From contig DAIQNX010000013.1 of NCBI GenBank assembly GCA_036788195.1, positions 11,132 to 75,131 on the forward strand: a DNA stretch of 64,000 bases, in the 5' to 3' direction. Positions 1 to 8,615 of the stretch are shown piece after piece. Position 1 is the stretch's first letter. Each line of letters starts with the position of its first letter. Below the pieces are notes generated by a model. That model was not told the origin of the DNA and did not search any database. It was given only the letters and a program-made list of their open reading frames with translations. The DNA comes from CALFXN01 sp937957815. GTDB taxonomy: Bacteria > Synergistota > Synergistia > Synergistales > Aminobacteriaceae. The position numbers were made by a program, and so were the translations under genes.

Positions 1-810
1 ACGGGGGGAAACGCTGTGGAAGAGTGCGTTCCACAGCTTCCACCTCCACGAATGCCCCGCGAGGGCGCCGTTCCAGTCCGAGACGCAGATCGCGAGCGCA
101 CCTCCGACGACGAGAAGAGCCGACACGGCGACGACGAGCCGCGAGTGCGCCGAGAGTCGTCCCCCGCGGTGAAGCAGGGAGTTCCGGATGTCGTCGATGA
201 CGAGAAACCCCGCTCCGCCCAGGAGAATGAGCGTCATGACGGTCAGCGGAATCGTGACGGTCCCGGAAAACCGCTGAAGGCTGTCCGAAAAAGGTGAAAA
301 CCCGGCGTTGCAGAAGGCGCTGACGCTGTGGAAGACGGCCAGATAGAGCGATCTCGGCCCCGGAAACGAGCTCCTGAACGCGAAGAACATCGGGATCGCG
401 CCCATCGCTTCGATGAACACCGTGATGAGGACGACCTTCTTCGCGAGCCGGACCGCTCCGGACGGCGAATCGAGCCCGAGCCCGCCGGAGAAGAGCATTC
501 TCTGGCGGATTCCGATGCGCCGCCGGAACGCGTACAGGAGGGCCGTGGTCGCGGTCATGACGCCCAGTCCGCCGAGCTGGATGAGGACGAGAATCACGAT
601 CTGCGATGCCTGCGAAAAGTCCGTCCCCGTGTCGAGCGTCGACAGGCCGGTGACGCAGACGGCGGATGTTGCGGTGAAGAGACAGTCCAGCAGCGGCACG
701 CGGCGGTACGGCATGTTTCCGAACCACAGCGCGAAGGTTCCCGCAAGGATGACCGCCAGAAAGCCGAAGACGATCATCCGCTCGATTCTGAACGAGCTGT
801 ATATTTTCAT
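1..810 (-). CDS. ktrB: KtrB/TrkH-type K+ transporter subunit (C-terminus cut by window edge)
   Basis: Membrane potassium uptake subunit of the Trk/Ktr/HKT superfamily; 270 codons are visible and the frame is open to base 1. The short N-terminus followed at once by a hydrophobic helix (about residues 12-30) suits KtrB better than TrkH. The first pore loop carries the filter-like CVTGL (52-56) and the second pore loop has NAGF (168-171), with the long hydrophobic M1 and M2 segments between. Its ATG overlaps the kdpE stop (ATGA), so it is probably the last cotranscribed gene of the K+ cluster seen here. The KtrA/TrkA partner would lie beyond the edge. TrkH remains possible. Confidence 0.85.
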   Translation of the reverse strand, partial: MKIYSSFRIERMIVFGFLAVILAGTFALWFGNMPYRRVPLLDCLFTATSAVCVTGLSTLDTGTDFSQASQIVILVLIQLGGLGVMTATTALLYAFRRRIGIRQRMLFSGGLGLDSPSGAVRLAKKVVLITVFIEAMGAIPMFFAFRSSFPGPRSLYLAVFHSVSAFCNAGFSPFSDSLQRFSGTVTIPLTVMTLILLGGAGFLVIDDIRNSLLHRGGRLSAHSRLVVAVSALLVVGGALAICVSDWNGALAGHSWRWKLWNALFHSVSPR

Positions 811-1547
811 ATCGCCTGCGTCGCCTCGCCCGTGTCGGATCCGTCCCCGTCGCCGGTCCGGAAATCGGCGGCGACGCGATATCCCACGCCGGGTTCCGTG
901 CGGATCAGCCGCGGTTTCGACGGATCGGGCTCGATCTTTCGCCGGAGATTGCTCATCGTGACCTGGAGCAGGTGTCGTTCCCCGAGATACCCGTCTCCCC
1001 AGACGGCCCGGATGATCTGCGCGTGCGTCAGCACCTTGCCCGTGTTCCTGAGGAGCGCGCGAAGGAGGTCGTACTCGATCGGCGACAGGGAGACGGGCTC
1101 CCCGTGAAGCGTCACGACGCGGCACTCGAGATCCACCCGAAGATCCCCCCTCTCGAAAACGGGTTGCCGGACTTCTCCCCCCTGCGTCCGGAGAACGGCG
1201 CGGATCCGCGCGGCGAGTTCCCCTTCGCCGAACGGCTTCGTGACGTAGTCGTTCGCCCCCGCGTCGAGCGCGGCGACCTTCTGCTCCTCCGCGTCCCGGA
1301 CGGAGAGGACGATGACGGGAACTTCGCTCCACTCGCGAAGCCGCCTGATGACCTCCACTCCGTCGACGTCGGGGAGACCGAGGTCGAGAATCACGAGATC
1401 GGGCCGGAACGACGCGACCGCGGAAAGACCGAGCTCGCCGGTTTCGGCCTCCCGGACGTCGTATCCCCTCGCGCCGAGGGAAACCCGGAGAAACCGACGG
1501 ATCGACCGTTCGTCATCCACAACGAGAACCCGAAGTCCTTCCATCAT
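807..1547 (-). CDS. kdpE: KdpE-type response regulator
   Basis: OmpR/PhoB-class DNA-binding response regulator of 246 residues, normal family length. An N-terminal receiver domain carries the acidic pair DDE near residue 11, the phosphoacceptor Asp in LVILDLGLPD, and the conserved Lys in YVTKPF. A C-terminal winged helix (about 135-235) ends with the GVGYR wing. The ATG follows AGGAGG by about 8 bases and overlaps the kdpD stop by 4 bases; its own stop overlaps the ktrB start. In classical systems KdpE activates kdpFABC. Here the adjacent target is a Ktr/Trk-type channel gene and no kdpFAC is present in the window. Confidence 0.92.
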   Translation of the reverse strand: MMEGLRVLVVDDERSIRRFLRVSLGARGYDVREAETGELGLSAVASFRPDLVILDLGLPDVDGVEVIRRLREWSEVPVIVLSVRDAEEQKVAALDAGANDYVTKPFGEGELAARIRAVLRTQGGEVRQPVFERGDLRVDLECRVVTLHGEPVSLSPIEYDLLRALLRNTGKVLTHAQIIRAVWGDGYLGERHLLQVTMSNLRRKIEPDPSKPRLIRTEPGVGYRVAADFRTGDGDGSDTGEATQAI

Positions 1548-3097
1548 GCCTCCACCTCCTCGCACGCCGGCAACACGACGCGGAAAACCGTTCCTCCCCC
1601 GTCGCGGGGAAGGACTTCGACGGTTCCGCCGTGCGCCTCCGTCACGGCCCGGCATATCGAGAGCCCGAGTCCGGTCCCGCCTCCGTCGCCATCGCCGTCG
1701 CCGATCCTGTAGAACTTTTCGAAGATCCGTTCCCGGTGCTGCGCCGGGATCCCCTTTCCGCGATCCGCGACGTCGAGAACGACGTTCCGCCCCTCCACGC
1801 GAAGCGTCACGTCGATCGGCGCCCCTTCGGGGGAATAGCGCGCGGCGTTTTCGAGAAGGTTGCCGACCACGAGGTCCATCAGCCCCGGATCGACCGACGC
1901 GATCGGAACGGCGTCGCACCGCACGGAAACCGGGTGCGCCACTATGGCGCCGCGAAGGTTCTCGACGCTCTCGTCGACGATATCCCGCAGATCGGTCGGA
2001 AATCGGTGCAGCGTCAGGCGCCCCGCCTCGATCCGGCTCATCCCGAGCAGGTTTCCGACCAGCCTGTTCAGCCTGGCCGCCTCGTCTCCGGCGGAATCGA
2101 GAAGCTCGCGCCTGTCTTCCGGCGGAAGCACGAAGTCCCCGTCGGTCCGTTCGGCCTCGCGCAGCGCGCTGATAACTCCCGTAATGGTGGCGAGCGGCGT
2201 CCGGAATTCGTGGGAGATCGAACTCAGGAGCGCCTCCTGAAGACGCTCCCGCTCCCGCGCGATCTCCCCCTCGCGCGCCGCGGCGGCGAGCCGCTCGCGG
2301 TCGAGCGCCGCCGCGGCCTGCAACAGGAAGACGTCGAGCAGGCGTCTCGTATCGCCGGCGAACGGAGGCCGGCCTCCTCCCGAAAGCGCCAGGACGCCGG
2401 GAGCGCGATCGGTTCCCGGAAGCGGACACAGCGGCAGGAAGGTCGCCTCGACCGGAACGAAGGCATCCGTTCCCTGTCCGCAGGGGGCCATGTGCCGGAC
2501 GCTCCATTCAACATTCGCGGGAAAATCGGAAGATTCCCAGAACCCTTCCGTCGATTCGGCAAGACGGTGCGCTCCGGCCCCGTCGGGAAGATACAGGCCG
2601 ACGTCGCGTCCGAAGAGGCGCGCCGCATGTCTCACGATCACGGAGGCGACGTTCGCCGAAGCCCCGGACAGCTCCCCGATGAACTCGTACAACGCCCTGG
2701 CCTCGGCCTCGCGGCGCCGGGCGAAGTCCTCGCGCTCCCGCGATCTCGAGGCGAGCGCGCTCACGACGAGGCTGACGAAGAGCAGTCCGACGAACGTGAT
2801 GACGTACTGGGAGTCGTCGACGGCGAGCGTATACATCGGAGGAACGAGGAAGAAATCGAAGGCCAGCACTCCGAGGATCGAAGCGAAGATCGACGGGCCC
2901 CGGCCGTAGGCGAGCGCCGAGACGACCGAGACGAACAGATAGGCCATCGCGAGATTCGTGAGGGCGAAGGCGCTCCGGAGGACGAACCCGAGAAGCGTCG
3001 CCGCTCCCACGAGCAACGCCGCCCTGAGATAGGGAAACGCGGGAACGGCTCCCGCTCCCAACGTACGGATTCTTTCGAACATACGCGACACGGACAT
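1544..3097 (-). CDS. kdpD: Short KdpD-like sensor histidine kinase
   Basis: Membrane histidine kinase of 517 residues. Four hydrophobic segments at about 23-115 form a DUF4118 (KdpD transmembrane) region, followed by a coiled linker, a GAF-like domain (about 135-265), HisKA with the phospho-acceptor His296 in SHEFRTPL, and a HATPase domain with N, G1 (DRGKGIP) and G2 (GTGLGLSI) boxes. Classical KdpD is near 900 residues because it starts with an ATP-binding KdpD domain and a Usp domain; both are absent here. It lies 24 bases after the KdpB-like gene and overlaps kdpE. Signal input must come through the membrane/GAF part or a partner protein. Confidence 0.9.
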   Translation of the reverse strand: MSVSRMFERIRTLGAGAVPAFPYLRAALLVGAATLLGFVLRSAFALTNLAMAYLFVSVVSALAYGRGPSIFASILGVLAFDFFLVPPMYTLAVDDSQYVITFVGLLFVSLVVSALASRSREREDFARRREAEARALYEFIGELSGASANVASVIVRHAARLFGRDVGLYLPDGAGAHRLAESTEGFWESSDFPANVEWSVRHMAPCGQGTDAFVPVEATFLPLCPLPGTDRAPGVLALSGGGRPPFAGDTRRLLDVFLLQAAAALDRERLAAAAREGEIARERERLQEALLSSISHEFRTPLATITGVISALREAERTDGDFVLPPEDRRELLDSAGDEAARLNRLVGNLLGMSRIEAGRLTLHRFPTDLRDIVDESVENLRGAIVAHPVSVRCDAVPIASVDPGLMDLVVGNLLENAARYSPEGAPIDVTLRVEGRNVVLDVADRGKGIPAQHRERIFEKFYRIGDGDGDGGGTGLGLSICRAVTEAHGGTVEVLPRDGGGTVFRVVLPACEEVEA

Positions 3098-3121
3098 CCC
3101 CCCGTCGGATGTAGTGTCGCA

Positions 3122-4777
3122 TCAACCGAAAAACCTGTCCAGTCCTGAGACAAGAACGGAAAGACAGAACTCCGCGCTCCGGAAATAGACGAACGTCGCG
3201 AACAGCCCCGCCGCGCCCGATGCGAACAGAAGCCGGCGATATCCCCTCTTTCGTGACGGCGAAGCGATTTCGACGCCCCGGAGAAGCACGAGAATCCCGG
3301 CGAGCATGACGACCGCGTTGAACAGGATCGCAAGCGGCACCAGGTGCGCCGCGCCGGAAAGGCCGAGGATGTCCCACGTCCGAAGTTCCGGTACCGCCCC
3401 GGCGAGGACTGCCGGGAGGAGGATGGCGCACTTCGACGCGTCGACGGCGAACCCGAAGAACGTCAGCAGCGACCGGATCGCGGCGAACTTCTTCCCCGTC
3501 GCCACCGCATCCCGCAGTCGTGCCGCGCACTCGTCGACGGTCAGAAAATCCACCGCGGCCTCCGCGCGGGACGAGAGGACGACATCCACGCACCCGGGAT
3601 CCTCCGGCGACATCGCCGCACGAACGCGCCCCTTCGCGCGCTGCGCGGCACATGGATCCTCCCCGGCGACACGCGCCCGGATCGGAACGAAATCGTCGAT
3701 CCCGGCCTCGGCCGCGGCGGAAGCGACGGTCGCCTCATCGGCCGAATCGACCAGAATCGTCCGAACGCCCCACCGGCGGAGCGACCTCATCGGCTCCAGA
3801 ACGCTCTCGCGCAGCGCGCGCCGCAGGTGGACCGCGCCCAGAACCTCGGTTCCGTCGGTGACGAGAAGCGGAACGCCTCCCGACCGCACGATATCGTCCA
3901 CGACATGGCGCACTGCGCGCGGAATCTCCTCTTCCGCGTCTTCCAGGGAACGAAAGACCTCCCCGGGCGTCCCCTTTCCGAATCGGCCGCCTTCGGCCTC
4001 GTTCCGGACGCAATCGTCCTCTCCGGATTCCGCGAGGCGCCTCGAACACGCGAGAATCGCCTTTCCGAAGGGCGTCTCGTCGTCAAGGGACGCGCATCTG
4101 GCCGCCCGGAGCAGAACCTCGACATCGATCTTCGGCGCAGGAATGAACTCCTCCACCCGCAGCGCCGACTTGAAAACCGAAGAAAGCCCTTCGAGGACCA
4201 CCGTATCGACCTTCGCGGACTTTTCGAGCGCGTCGCGCGATACCGGAACGATTCCCCTCGCGGCAAGCTCGCGCCTCCAGCAGAGCCGGACAAACGGCAG
4301 GATGCCGAGTGTCGTCGGAATCAGGCACGCGACGAGCGCGAGCAGCCGAACGGCCGTCACCCCGCCCGCTCCGTGCGGCGCCCCGGTCAGGGCGAACGCC
4401 GCGAACGTCAGCATCAGTGCGATCGACACGAACGAAACGAGAAAGAGCAGGACGCTCCGGACGATATCGTCCGGATGGTCGTCCGGCTCCGGCAGTCGCG
4501 AACTCCAGGGGCGGGGCGAATCGACGCGGCCGGCGGACAGGCACACGGCGACGAGAAGACACAGCATTCCCGCCGGATACCCCGCGAACGACGCGCCTTC
4601 GCCCGTATCGCACCCGAAGAGGGCGCACCCCCACGCGCTCGCCAGCAGGACGGCCGCGACGCAGATCGCCGGAAAAACCGGAATCGCCGACGCGGTCCGT
4701 ACAAACGCATCCCGAAACGACGCATGTCGCAGACCGGAAGGAAATTCCTCTTCGAAAAACGTCTCTTCATGAACCAT
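3122..4777 (-). CDS. KdpB-derived pseudo-P-type ATPase
   Basis: A 551-residue membrane protein clearly related to KdpB, the K+-ATPase subunit, but without its catalytic machinery. Kept: helices at about 32-50, 64-82, 107-131 and 140-163 with the TM4 signature IPTT (153-156); an N-domain stretch with DETP (233-236); the P-domain scaffold EAGIDDF (357-363); and the TM5 pair Asp446/Lys449 in VDASK, matching KdpB Asp583/Lys586. Lost: the DKTGT phosphorylation loop reads EGLSS (196-200), so the catalytic Asp is Glu; TGD reads VDS (343-345); GDGTND is missing; and the actuator domain with TGES is deleted between TM2 and TM3. ATG 4777 follows GGAGG by 10 bases. A non-pumping K+ sensor or regulator is inferred. 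Confidence 0.85.
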   Translation of the reverse strand: MVHEETFFEEEFPSGLRHASFRDAFVRTASAIPVFPAICVAAVLLASAWGCALFGCDTGEGASFAGYPAGMLCLLVAVCLSAGRVDSPRPWSSRLPEPDDHPDDIVRSVLLFLVSFVSIALMLTFAAFALTGAPHGAGGVTAVRLLALVACLIPTTLGILPFVRLCWRRELAARGIVPVSRDALEKSAKVDTVVLEGLSSVFKSALRVEEFIPAPKIDVEVLLRAARCASLDDETPFGKAILACSRRLAESGEDDCVRNEAEGGRFGKGTPGEVFRSLEDAEEEIPRAVRHVVDDIVRSGGVPLLVTDGTEVLGAVHLRRALRESVLEPMRSLRRWGVRTILVDSADEATVASAAAEAGIDDFVPIRARVAGEDPCAAQRAKGRVRAAMSPEDPGCVDVVLSSRAEAAVDFLTVDECAARLRDAVATGKKFAAIRSLLTFFGFAVDASKCAILLPAVLAGAVPELRTWDILGLSGAAHLVPLAILFNAVVMLAGILVLLRGVEIASPSRKRGYRRLLFASGAAGLFATFVYFRSAEFCLSVLVSGLDRFFG

Positions 4778-4906
4778 ATGAATCACACCTCCCGGGTATC
4801 CGGAAACAGGATACCGTTTCCGCCGTCAAGGCAGGAGCAAGGATGAGCCGCGAACGCTCAAAAAATCGTCAAAACGGACGGAGGACGTACGATTCATCCG
4901 ATTCGC

Positions 4907-4935
4907 TTGACGTTCCGGCCATTTGTGACTATTCT
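4907..4935 (+). promoter_or_regulatory. Promoter of the thi operon
   Basis: TTGACG at 4907-4912 and TATTCT at 4930-4935 are separated by 17 bases, a good sigma-70-type match. It lies just upstream of the TPP riboswitch and reads into it. The spacer and -10 region share a long motif with the promoter-like sequence at 29681-29708. Confidence 0.7.
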
Positions 4936-4950
4936 TATGAAAATCTGATG

Positions 4951-5042
4951 CGGGGGAGCTCGCGCGAACGCGGGCTGAGAGGATGGCGCGGCGCCGTCGA
5001 CCCTTGAACCTGATCCGGGTAATGCCGGCGGAGGGAAGGATC
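4951..5042 (+). promoter_or_regulatory. TPP riboswitch (THI element)
   Basis: The thi-box landmarks occur in order: GGGGAGCT near 4953, CTGAGAG at 4975-4981, ACCCTTGAACCTGAT around 4999-5014, the CCGGGTAATGCCGGCG arm, and the closing GGAGGGA. This is the conserved aptamer binding thiamine pyrophosphate. It stands between the promoter and thiE and is followed by an intrinsic terminator, so it most likely stops transcription of thiE-thiM-thiL when TPP is plentiful. Confidence 0.97.
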
Positions 5043-5060
5043 GCAGTATCGTTGACGGAG

Positions 5061-5095
5061 GGCCGTCCTCGCCGGCAGGCAGGGACGGCTTTTTT
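5061..5095 (+). terminator. Riboswitch-controlled attenuator terminator
   Basis: GCCGTCC (5062-5068) pairs with GGACGGC (5083-5089) and is followed directly by a run of six T. It sits 20 bases after the TPP aptamer and about 50 bases before the thiE start, the position expected of the expression platform. Confidence 0.88.
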
Positions 5096-5144
5096 CGTAT
5101 CCCTCGCCGGCCCGCGCCCCCGAAACAACCGGAGGTGCGTTCAC

Positions 5145-5786
5145 ATGAGGGCATTCGATCTGTCGGTCTACCTGCTCACCCACCCCGTCGACGACCTGCT
5201 CGACAGGGTGCGCGATTCGATCGCCGGAGGCGCGACGCTGATCCAGTACCGCGACAAGGTCCACGGAGACCGCGAGTTTCTGGACACGGGCAGGCGCGTT
5301 CGCGACATCGCCCGCGCGGCCTCGATTCCGTTCATCGTCAACGACCGCGTCGACCTCGCGCTCGCGCTCGACGCGGACGGCGTCCATCTCGGACAGGAAG
5401 ACATCGAGGCCGGACGCGCCCGCGCGCTCATCGGGCCGGACAGGATCCTCGGGATATCGACGAGCTCCGTCGACGAGGCGAGGAGGGCCATCGCGGCCGG
5501 GGCGAACTATCTCGGCGTCGGCGACGTCTTCGGCACCGCGACGAAGAACAAGGAAGAAGGGCCCATCGGCGTCGAAGGTCTCCGCGAGATCGCCCGGGCC
5601 GTCGCGATCCCTATCGTGGCGATCGGCGGCGTGACGCTCGAAAACGCGCCCCTCGCGATCCGCGCGGGCGCCTCGGGCGTCTCCGTGATTTCGGCGATTC
5701 TGTTCGCCCCCGATTCCCGCACGGCGACGGAGGGCCTGGCTCGAGCCGTCCGGACGGCGTTCGCGGAACGGGCGTGCCGGCAATGA
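5145..5786 (+). CDS. thiE: Thiamine-phosphate synthase
   Basis: Cytosolic TIM-barrel enzyme joining HMP-PP and thiazole phosphate (HET-P) to make thiamine monophosphate. The 213-residue length is normal. Motifs seen: QYRDK near the N-terminus (pyrophosphate binding), VNDRVDLAL, DGVHLGQED (Mg/pyrophosphate site), GVGDVFGTATK and the AIGGV phosphate loop. ATG 5145 follows GGAGG and lies after the riboswitch terminator; the frame is open further upstream, but that would translate the aptamer. It overlaps thiM by ATGA, indicating translational coupling. Confidence 0.96.
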   Translation: MRAFDLSVYLLTHPVDDLLDRVRDSIAGGATLIQYRDKVHGDREFLDTGRRVRDIARAASIPFIVNDRVDLALALDADGVHLGQEDIEAGRARALIGPDRILGISTSSVDEARRAIAAGANYLGVGDVFGTATKNKEEGPIGVEGLREIARAVAIPIVAIGGVTLENAPLAIRAGASGVSVISAILFAPDSRTATEGLARAVRTAFAERACRQ

Positions 5787-6604
5787 TCCCGTCCGGCGCC
5801 GACGCCCTCCGGGAGGCGGCCGCGCGCGCCCTTTCGGCGCTCCACGCGACGCACCCGTGCATCAACCACATCACGAACTTCGTCGTGATGAACGACACCG
5901 CGAACATCACGATCATGACAGGAGCCCGCCCAGTAATGGGGCACGCGCTCGAGGAGGCCGGTCTCTTCGCGACCGACGCCCTCGTGATCAACGCGGGCAA
6001 CGCGACCTTCACGGACTGGAACGAGGCCATGATCCGATGCAGTCACGAGGCGTACGGTCGAAACCGCCCCGTCGTTCTCGACCCCGTCGGAATCGGCGCC
6101 AACGAGGTGCGGACGCGCATGATCCGGAGAATCCTCGCCGAGGGACACGTCGATATCATCCGCGGCAACCAGGGGGAGATCGGCGCTCTCTCGGGCCTCG
6201 GAGGACGGGTCCGGGGCGTCGACGCGATCGTCGGACTCGACGATCCGGCGAAAGCCGTCGCGGCCCTCGCGCTTTCGACCGGCGCGGTCTGCGCCGTCGG
6301 CGGCGAGTCCGATTACGTCTCCGACGGGCGACGGACGGCGCGCATCCGCTCGGGGCACCGGTACCTGACGATGCTCACGGGAACGGGATGCATGGCGACA
6401 TCGGTCATCGCGGCCTTCGCGGCCGTCGAGCGGGACTATTTCGCCGCCGCCTGCGCGGCCCTCGGGATGTACCGCCTCGCGGCGGAGCGTGCCGGTCGCG
6501 CGGCGGGGGGCCCCGGAACGTTCCGCGCGCTGCTTCTCGACGAAATGGCAAACATGGCGCCGGACGACCTCGGCGAAAACCTTCCCGCGGAGATGGTCGC
6601 ATGA
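5783..6604 (+). CDS. thiM: Hydroxyethylthiazole kinase
   Basis: Salvage kinase phosphorylating the thiazole alcohol HET to give the ThiE substrate. It has 273 residues, usual length, in the ribokinase-like fold. Typical features are NHITNFVVMNDTAN near residue 30, ALVINAGN, the DPVGIGA block, IIRGNQGEI, and the catalytic anion-hole segment MLTGTGC near residue 200. Start and stop overlap thiE and thiL by four bases each. No thiD is in the operon, so HMP phosphorylation must be encoded elsewhere. Confidence 0.95.
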   Translation: MIPSGADALREAAARALSALHATHPCINHITNFVVMNDTANITIMTGARPVMGHALEEAGLFATDALVINAGNATFTDWNEAMIRCSHEAYGRNRPVVLDPVGIGANEVRTRMIRRILAEGHVDIIRGNQGEIGALSGLGGRVRGVDAIVGLDDPAKAVAALALSTGAVCAVGGESDYVSDGRRTARIRSGHRYLTMLTGTGCMATSVIAAFAAVERDYFAAACAALGMYRLAAERAGRAAGGPGTFRALLLDEMANMAPDDLGENLPAEMVA

Positions 6605-7650
6605 AACTCCACGAGATCGGGGAATTCGGCCTGATCGACCGGCTCGCCGCGATCCTGCCGCAGGACGGAAAGCGAGTCGTTCTCGCCGTCGGCGACGACT
6701 GCGCCGTCCTCGACATGGGCTCCCCGTCGGACCCCGGGCGCGGGTACTGGGTGTGGACCACCGACGCGTCGATCGAGAACCGGCACTACCTGCCCTGGCT
6801 CGCCACGCCCGAACAGATCGGATACAAGGTCATGATCACGAACCTGAGCGACGTCGCGTCGATGGGTGCAAGCCCGCGCTTCGCGACCGTGTCGCTCTCC
6901 GCGCCCGCCGACGGGTCGGTCGAATGGACGGAGGGGCTCTACCGGGGTCTCGCGGCCGCGGCCGCCGCGAACGGAACCGTCATCGTCGGCGGCAACACGA
7001 CGCGGTCGCCGATAGGGTTTTCAGTCGATGTCGGGCTTCTCGGCGAGGTCGAACGCGACCGGCTGATGCTCCGCAGCGGCGCGCGTCCCGGCGACGCCCT
7101 GCTCGTCACGGACACGGTCGGCGACGCCTACTGCGGCCTCGAGTGCGTTTTCAAACCGCAGATACCGGTGCCGCAGGAGGCGCGCGATCACCTGATCCAC
7201 CGGTACATCGCCCCGGCTTCGCGCGTCCGCGAGGGACGCGTCATCTCGGGCTCCCTCCTCGCGACCGCGATGATGGACGTCAGCGACGGTCTCGCGGGAG
7301 ACGTCGCGCACATCTGCGAACGCAGCCGCGTCGGCGTAGAGATCGACGTCCGCGCGTTGCCCCTGTCGTCCGAAGTCCGCGCGTTCGCTTCGGCCGCGCG
7401 CGACGCGGGAATTTCACCGTTCCCCGCGTGGCGCTACGCGCTCGTCGGCGGCGACGACTACGGACTCCTGCTCACCTGCCCCGAACGCGAGGCGAAAGCG
7501 CTCGCGCGCCTCGTCGCCGACGAAACGGGAACGACGCTCACCCGTATCGGAACGGTCACGCCGCCGGAGAAGGGGCAAACGCTCGTCCTCGACGACGGCC
7601 GGACCGCTCCGCTCGACCTCGGGAGCTGGCAGCATTTCGGCATGGAGTGA
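6601..7650 (+). CDS. thiL: Thiamine-monophosphate kinase
   Basis: Phosphorylates thiamine monophosphate to the cofactor TPP, the ligand of the upstream riboswitch. It has 349 residues in the PurM/ThiL ATP-binding fold, with the N-terminal GEFGLIDRL, the metal-binding GDDCAVLD, TTDASIEN, and the NLSDVASMGA loop, then MMDVSDGLAGD and VGGDDYGLLLTC in the C-terminal half. ATG overlaps the thiM stop. It is the last gene of the riboswitch-controlled unit; a GC-rich hairpin follows. Confidence 0.96.
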   Translation: MKLHEIGEFGLIDRLAAILPQDGKRVVLAVGDDCAVLDMGSPSDPGRGYWVWTTDASIENRHYLPWLATPEQIGYKVMITNLSDVASMGASPRFATVSLSAPADGSVEWTEGLYRGLAAAAAANGTVIVGGNTTRSPIGFSVDVGLLGEVERDRLMLRSGARPGDALLVTDTVGDAYCGLECVFKPQIPVPQEARDHLIHRYIAPASRVREGRVISGSLLATAMMDVSDGLAGDVAHICERSRVGVEIDVRALPLSSEVRAFASAARDAGISPFPAWRYALVGGDDYGLLLTCPEREAKALARLVADETGTTLTRIGTVTPPEKGQTLVLDDGRTAPLDLGSWQHFGME

Positions 7651-7673
7651 CCCGGGAACGTCCCAGAACGTAA

Positions 7674-7711
7674 ACGCCTCCGGACGGGCAGCCTGTTCCC
7701 GCCGGAGGCGT
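7674..7711 (+). terminator. GC-rich hairpin after thiL, weak terminator
   Basis: ACGCCTCCGG (7674-7683) is perfectly complementary to CCGGAGGCGT (7702-7711), an 18-base loop apart. It begins 23 bases after the thiL stop. No U-run follows, so it may act as a 3'-end stabiliser or a factor-dependent terminator rather than an intrinsic one. Confidence 0.45.
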
Positions 7712-8179
7712 GCTGCACAATAGCGAAAGCCGTATTCCCCTCCGCTATCCGAGCCCCAGAAGAAAAAACGATTGTTCCGACGCGACCGCCAGGAGGCGAA
7801 ACCCTTCGGGGACGCGGCGTTCGGACAAGGATATCCGCTGTCAGGCATGAACGCAAGAGTAAGTATGATGACGGAAGTTCCTGGGGCCGCCTCCGAGAAG
7901 TTCGTCCTTTCAGCAGAAAGGAACGCGCTTCCGTGGCATAACCGCACCCCAGTGGCTTTCATGGGAGTAATATCCGAAATCCCATACTCCGCCGACCAAC
8001 TGGAAACCGCAGACGCCGATCAATTCTCCGGTATTGTAACGTCCGTGAAGGGATATCGGACACACGGAAGTCGCCCAAGCGATGCGTGAATTTTCTCACA
8101 AATCGACGTCACGACACCACCCCTCCTATGGGACACAGATCGGAACAACGCCCATTCGCGATATGTGATATAACGAACC
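7712..8179. other. Gene-free stretch, possible degraded coding remnant
   Basis: No intact gene is visible over about 470 bases and base composition is less GC-biased than the flanks. On the minus strand (about 8085 down to 7935) one frame reads as protein-like sequence rich in Gly, Tyr and Trp (for example GVWDFGYYSHESHWGAV) and then hits a stop; a neighbouring minus frame remains open to about 7700. This suggests a frameshifted gene fragment, but I cannot name a family. A sense gene on the plus strand (open 7772-8089) is less convincing. Confidence 0.25.
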
Positions 8180-8192
8180 GGGAGGTGTTCGC

Positions 8193-8615
8193 ATGGCAGA
8201 CGAGGACATCCGATGGATGCAGCGGTGCGCGCATTTCGAGAAGGCGCTGTCGCAGCTCGTGGCGGCCGTCGATCTTTCGCGGACGCGACAGCTCTCGAAG
8301 CTCGAAGAGCAGGGGCTGATCCAGGCGTTCGAGTATACGCACGAGCTTGCGTGGAAGACATTGAAGGATTTTCTGGAATCCCGCGGCGTCGGAGACCTGT
8401 ACGGTTCGAAGGATACGACGCGGGAGGCGTTCCGGACGGGGCTGATCGAAAACGGCGACGCCTGGATGGATATGATCGCGAGCCGCAACCTGACGTCGCA
8501 CACCTATAACGAGGACACTGCGGCCCACATTGTCGCCGCGATCACCGGTTCGTACGCCACGGAGTTCGGGGCGCTCCGGAATAAACTCGAGGACCTTCGG
8601 CGGGAAAAACAATGA
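8193..8615 (+). CDS. HI0074-family nucleotidyltransferase substrate-binding / HEPN protein
   Basis: Helical protein of 140 residues of the NTase substrate-binding (HI0074) family, related to HepT-type HEPN toxins. It carries R-x4-H-x-Y at Arg98, His103 and Tyr105, the motif of HEPN ribonuclease centres. GGGAGG lies 8 bases before the ATG. The next gene, a minimal nucleotidyltransferase, overlaps it by ATGA. In HepT/MntA modules the HEPN protein is the toxin and the nucleotidyltransferase neutralises it by adding AMP near the active site. Whether this HI0074-type pair acts so is inference. It lies between two degenerate stretches, as accessory modules often do. Confidence 0.85.
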   Translation: MADEDIRWMQRCAHFEKALSQLVAAVDLSRTRQLSKLEEQGLIQAFEYTHELAWKTLKDFLESRGVGDLYGSKDTTREAFRTGLIENGDAWMDMIASRNLTSHTYNEDTAAHIVAAITGSYATEFGALRNKLEDLRREKQ

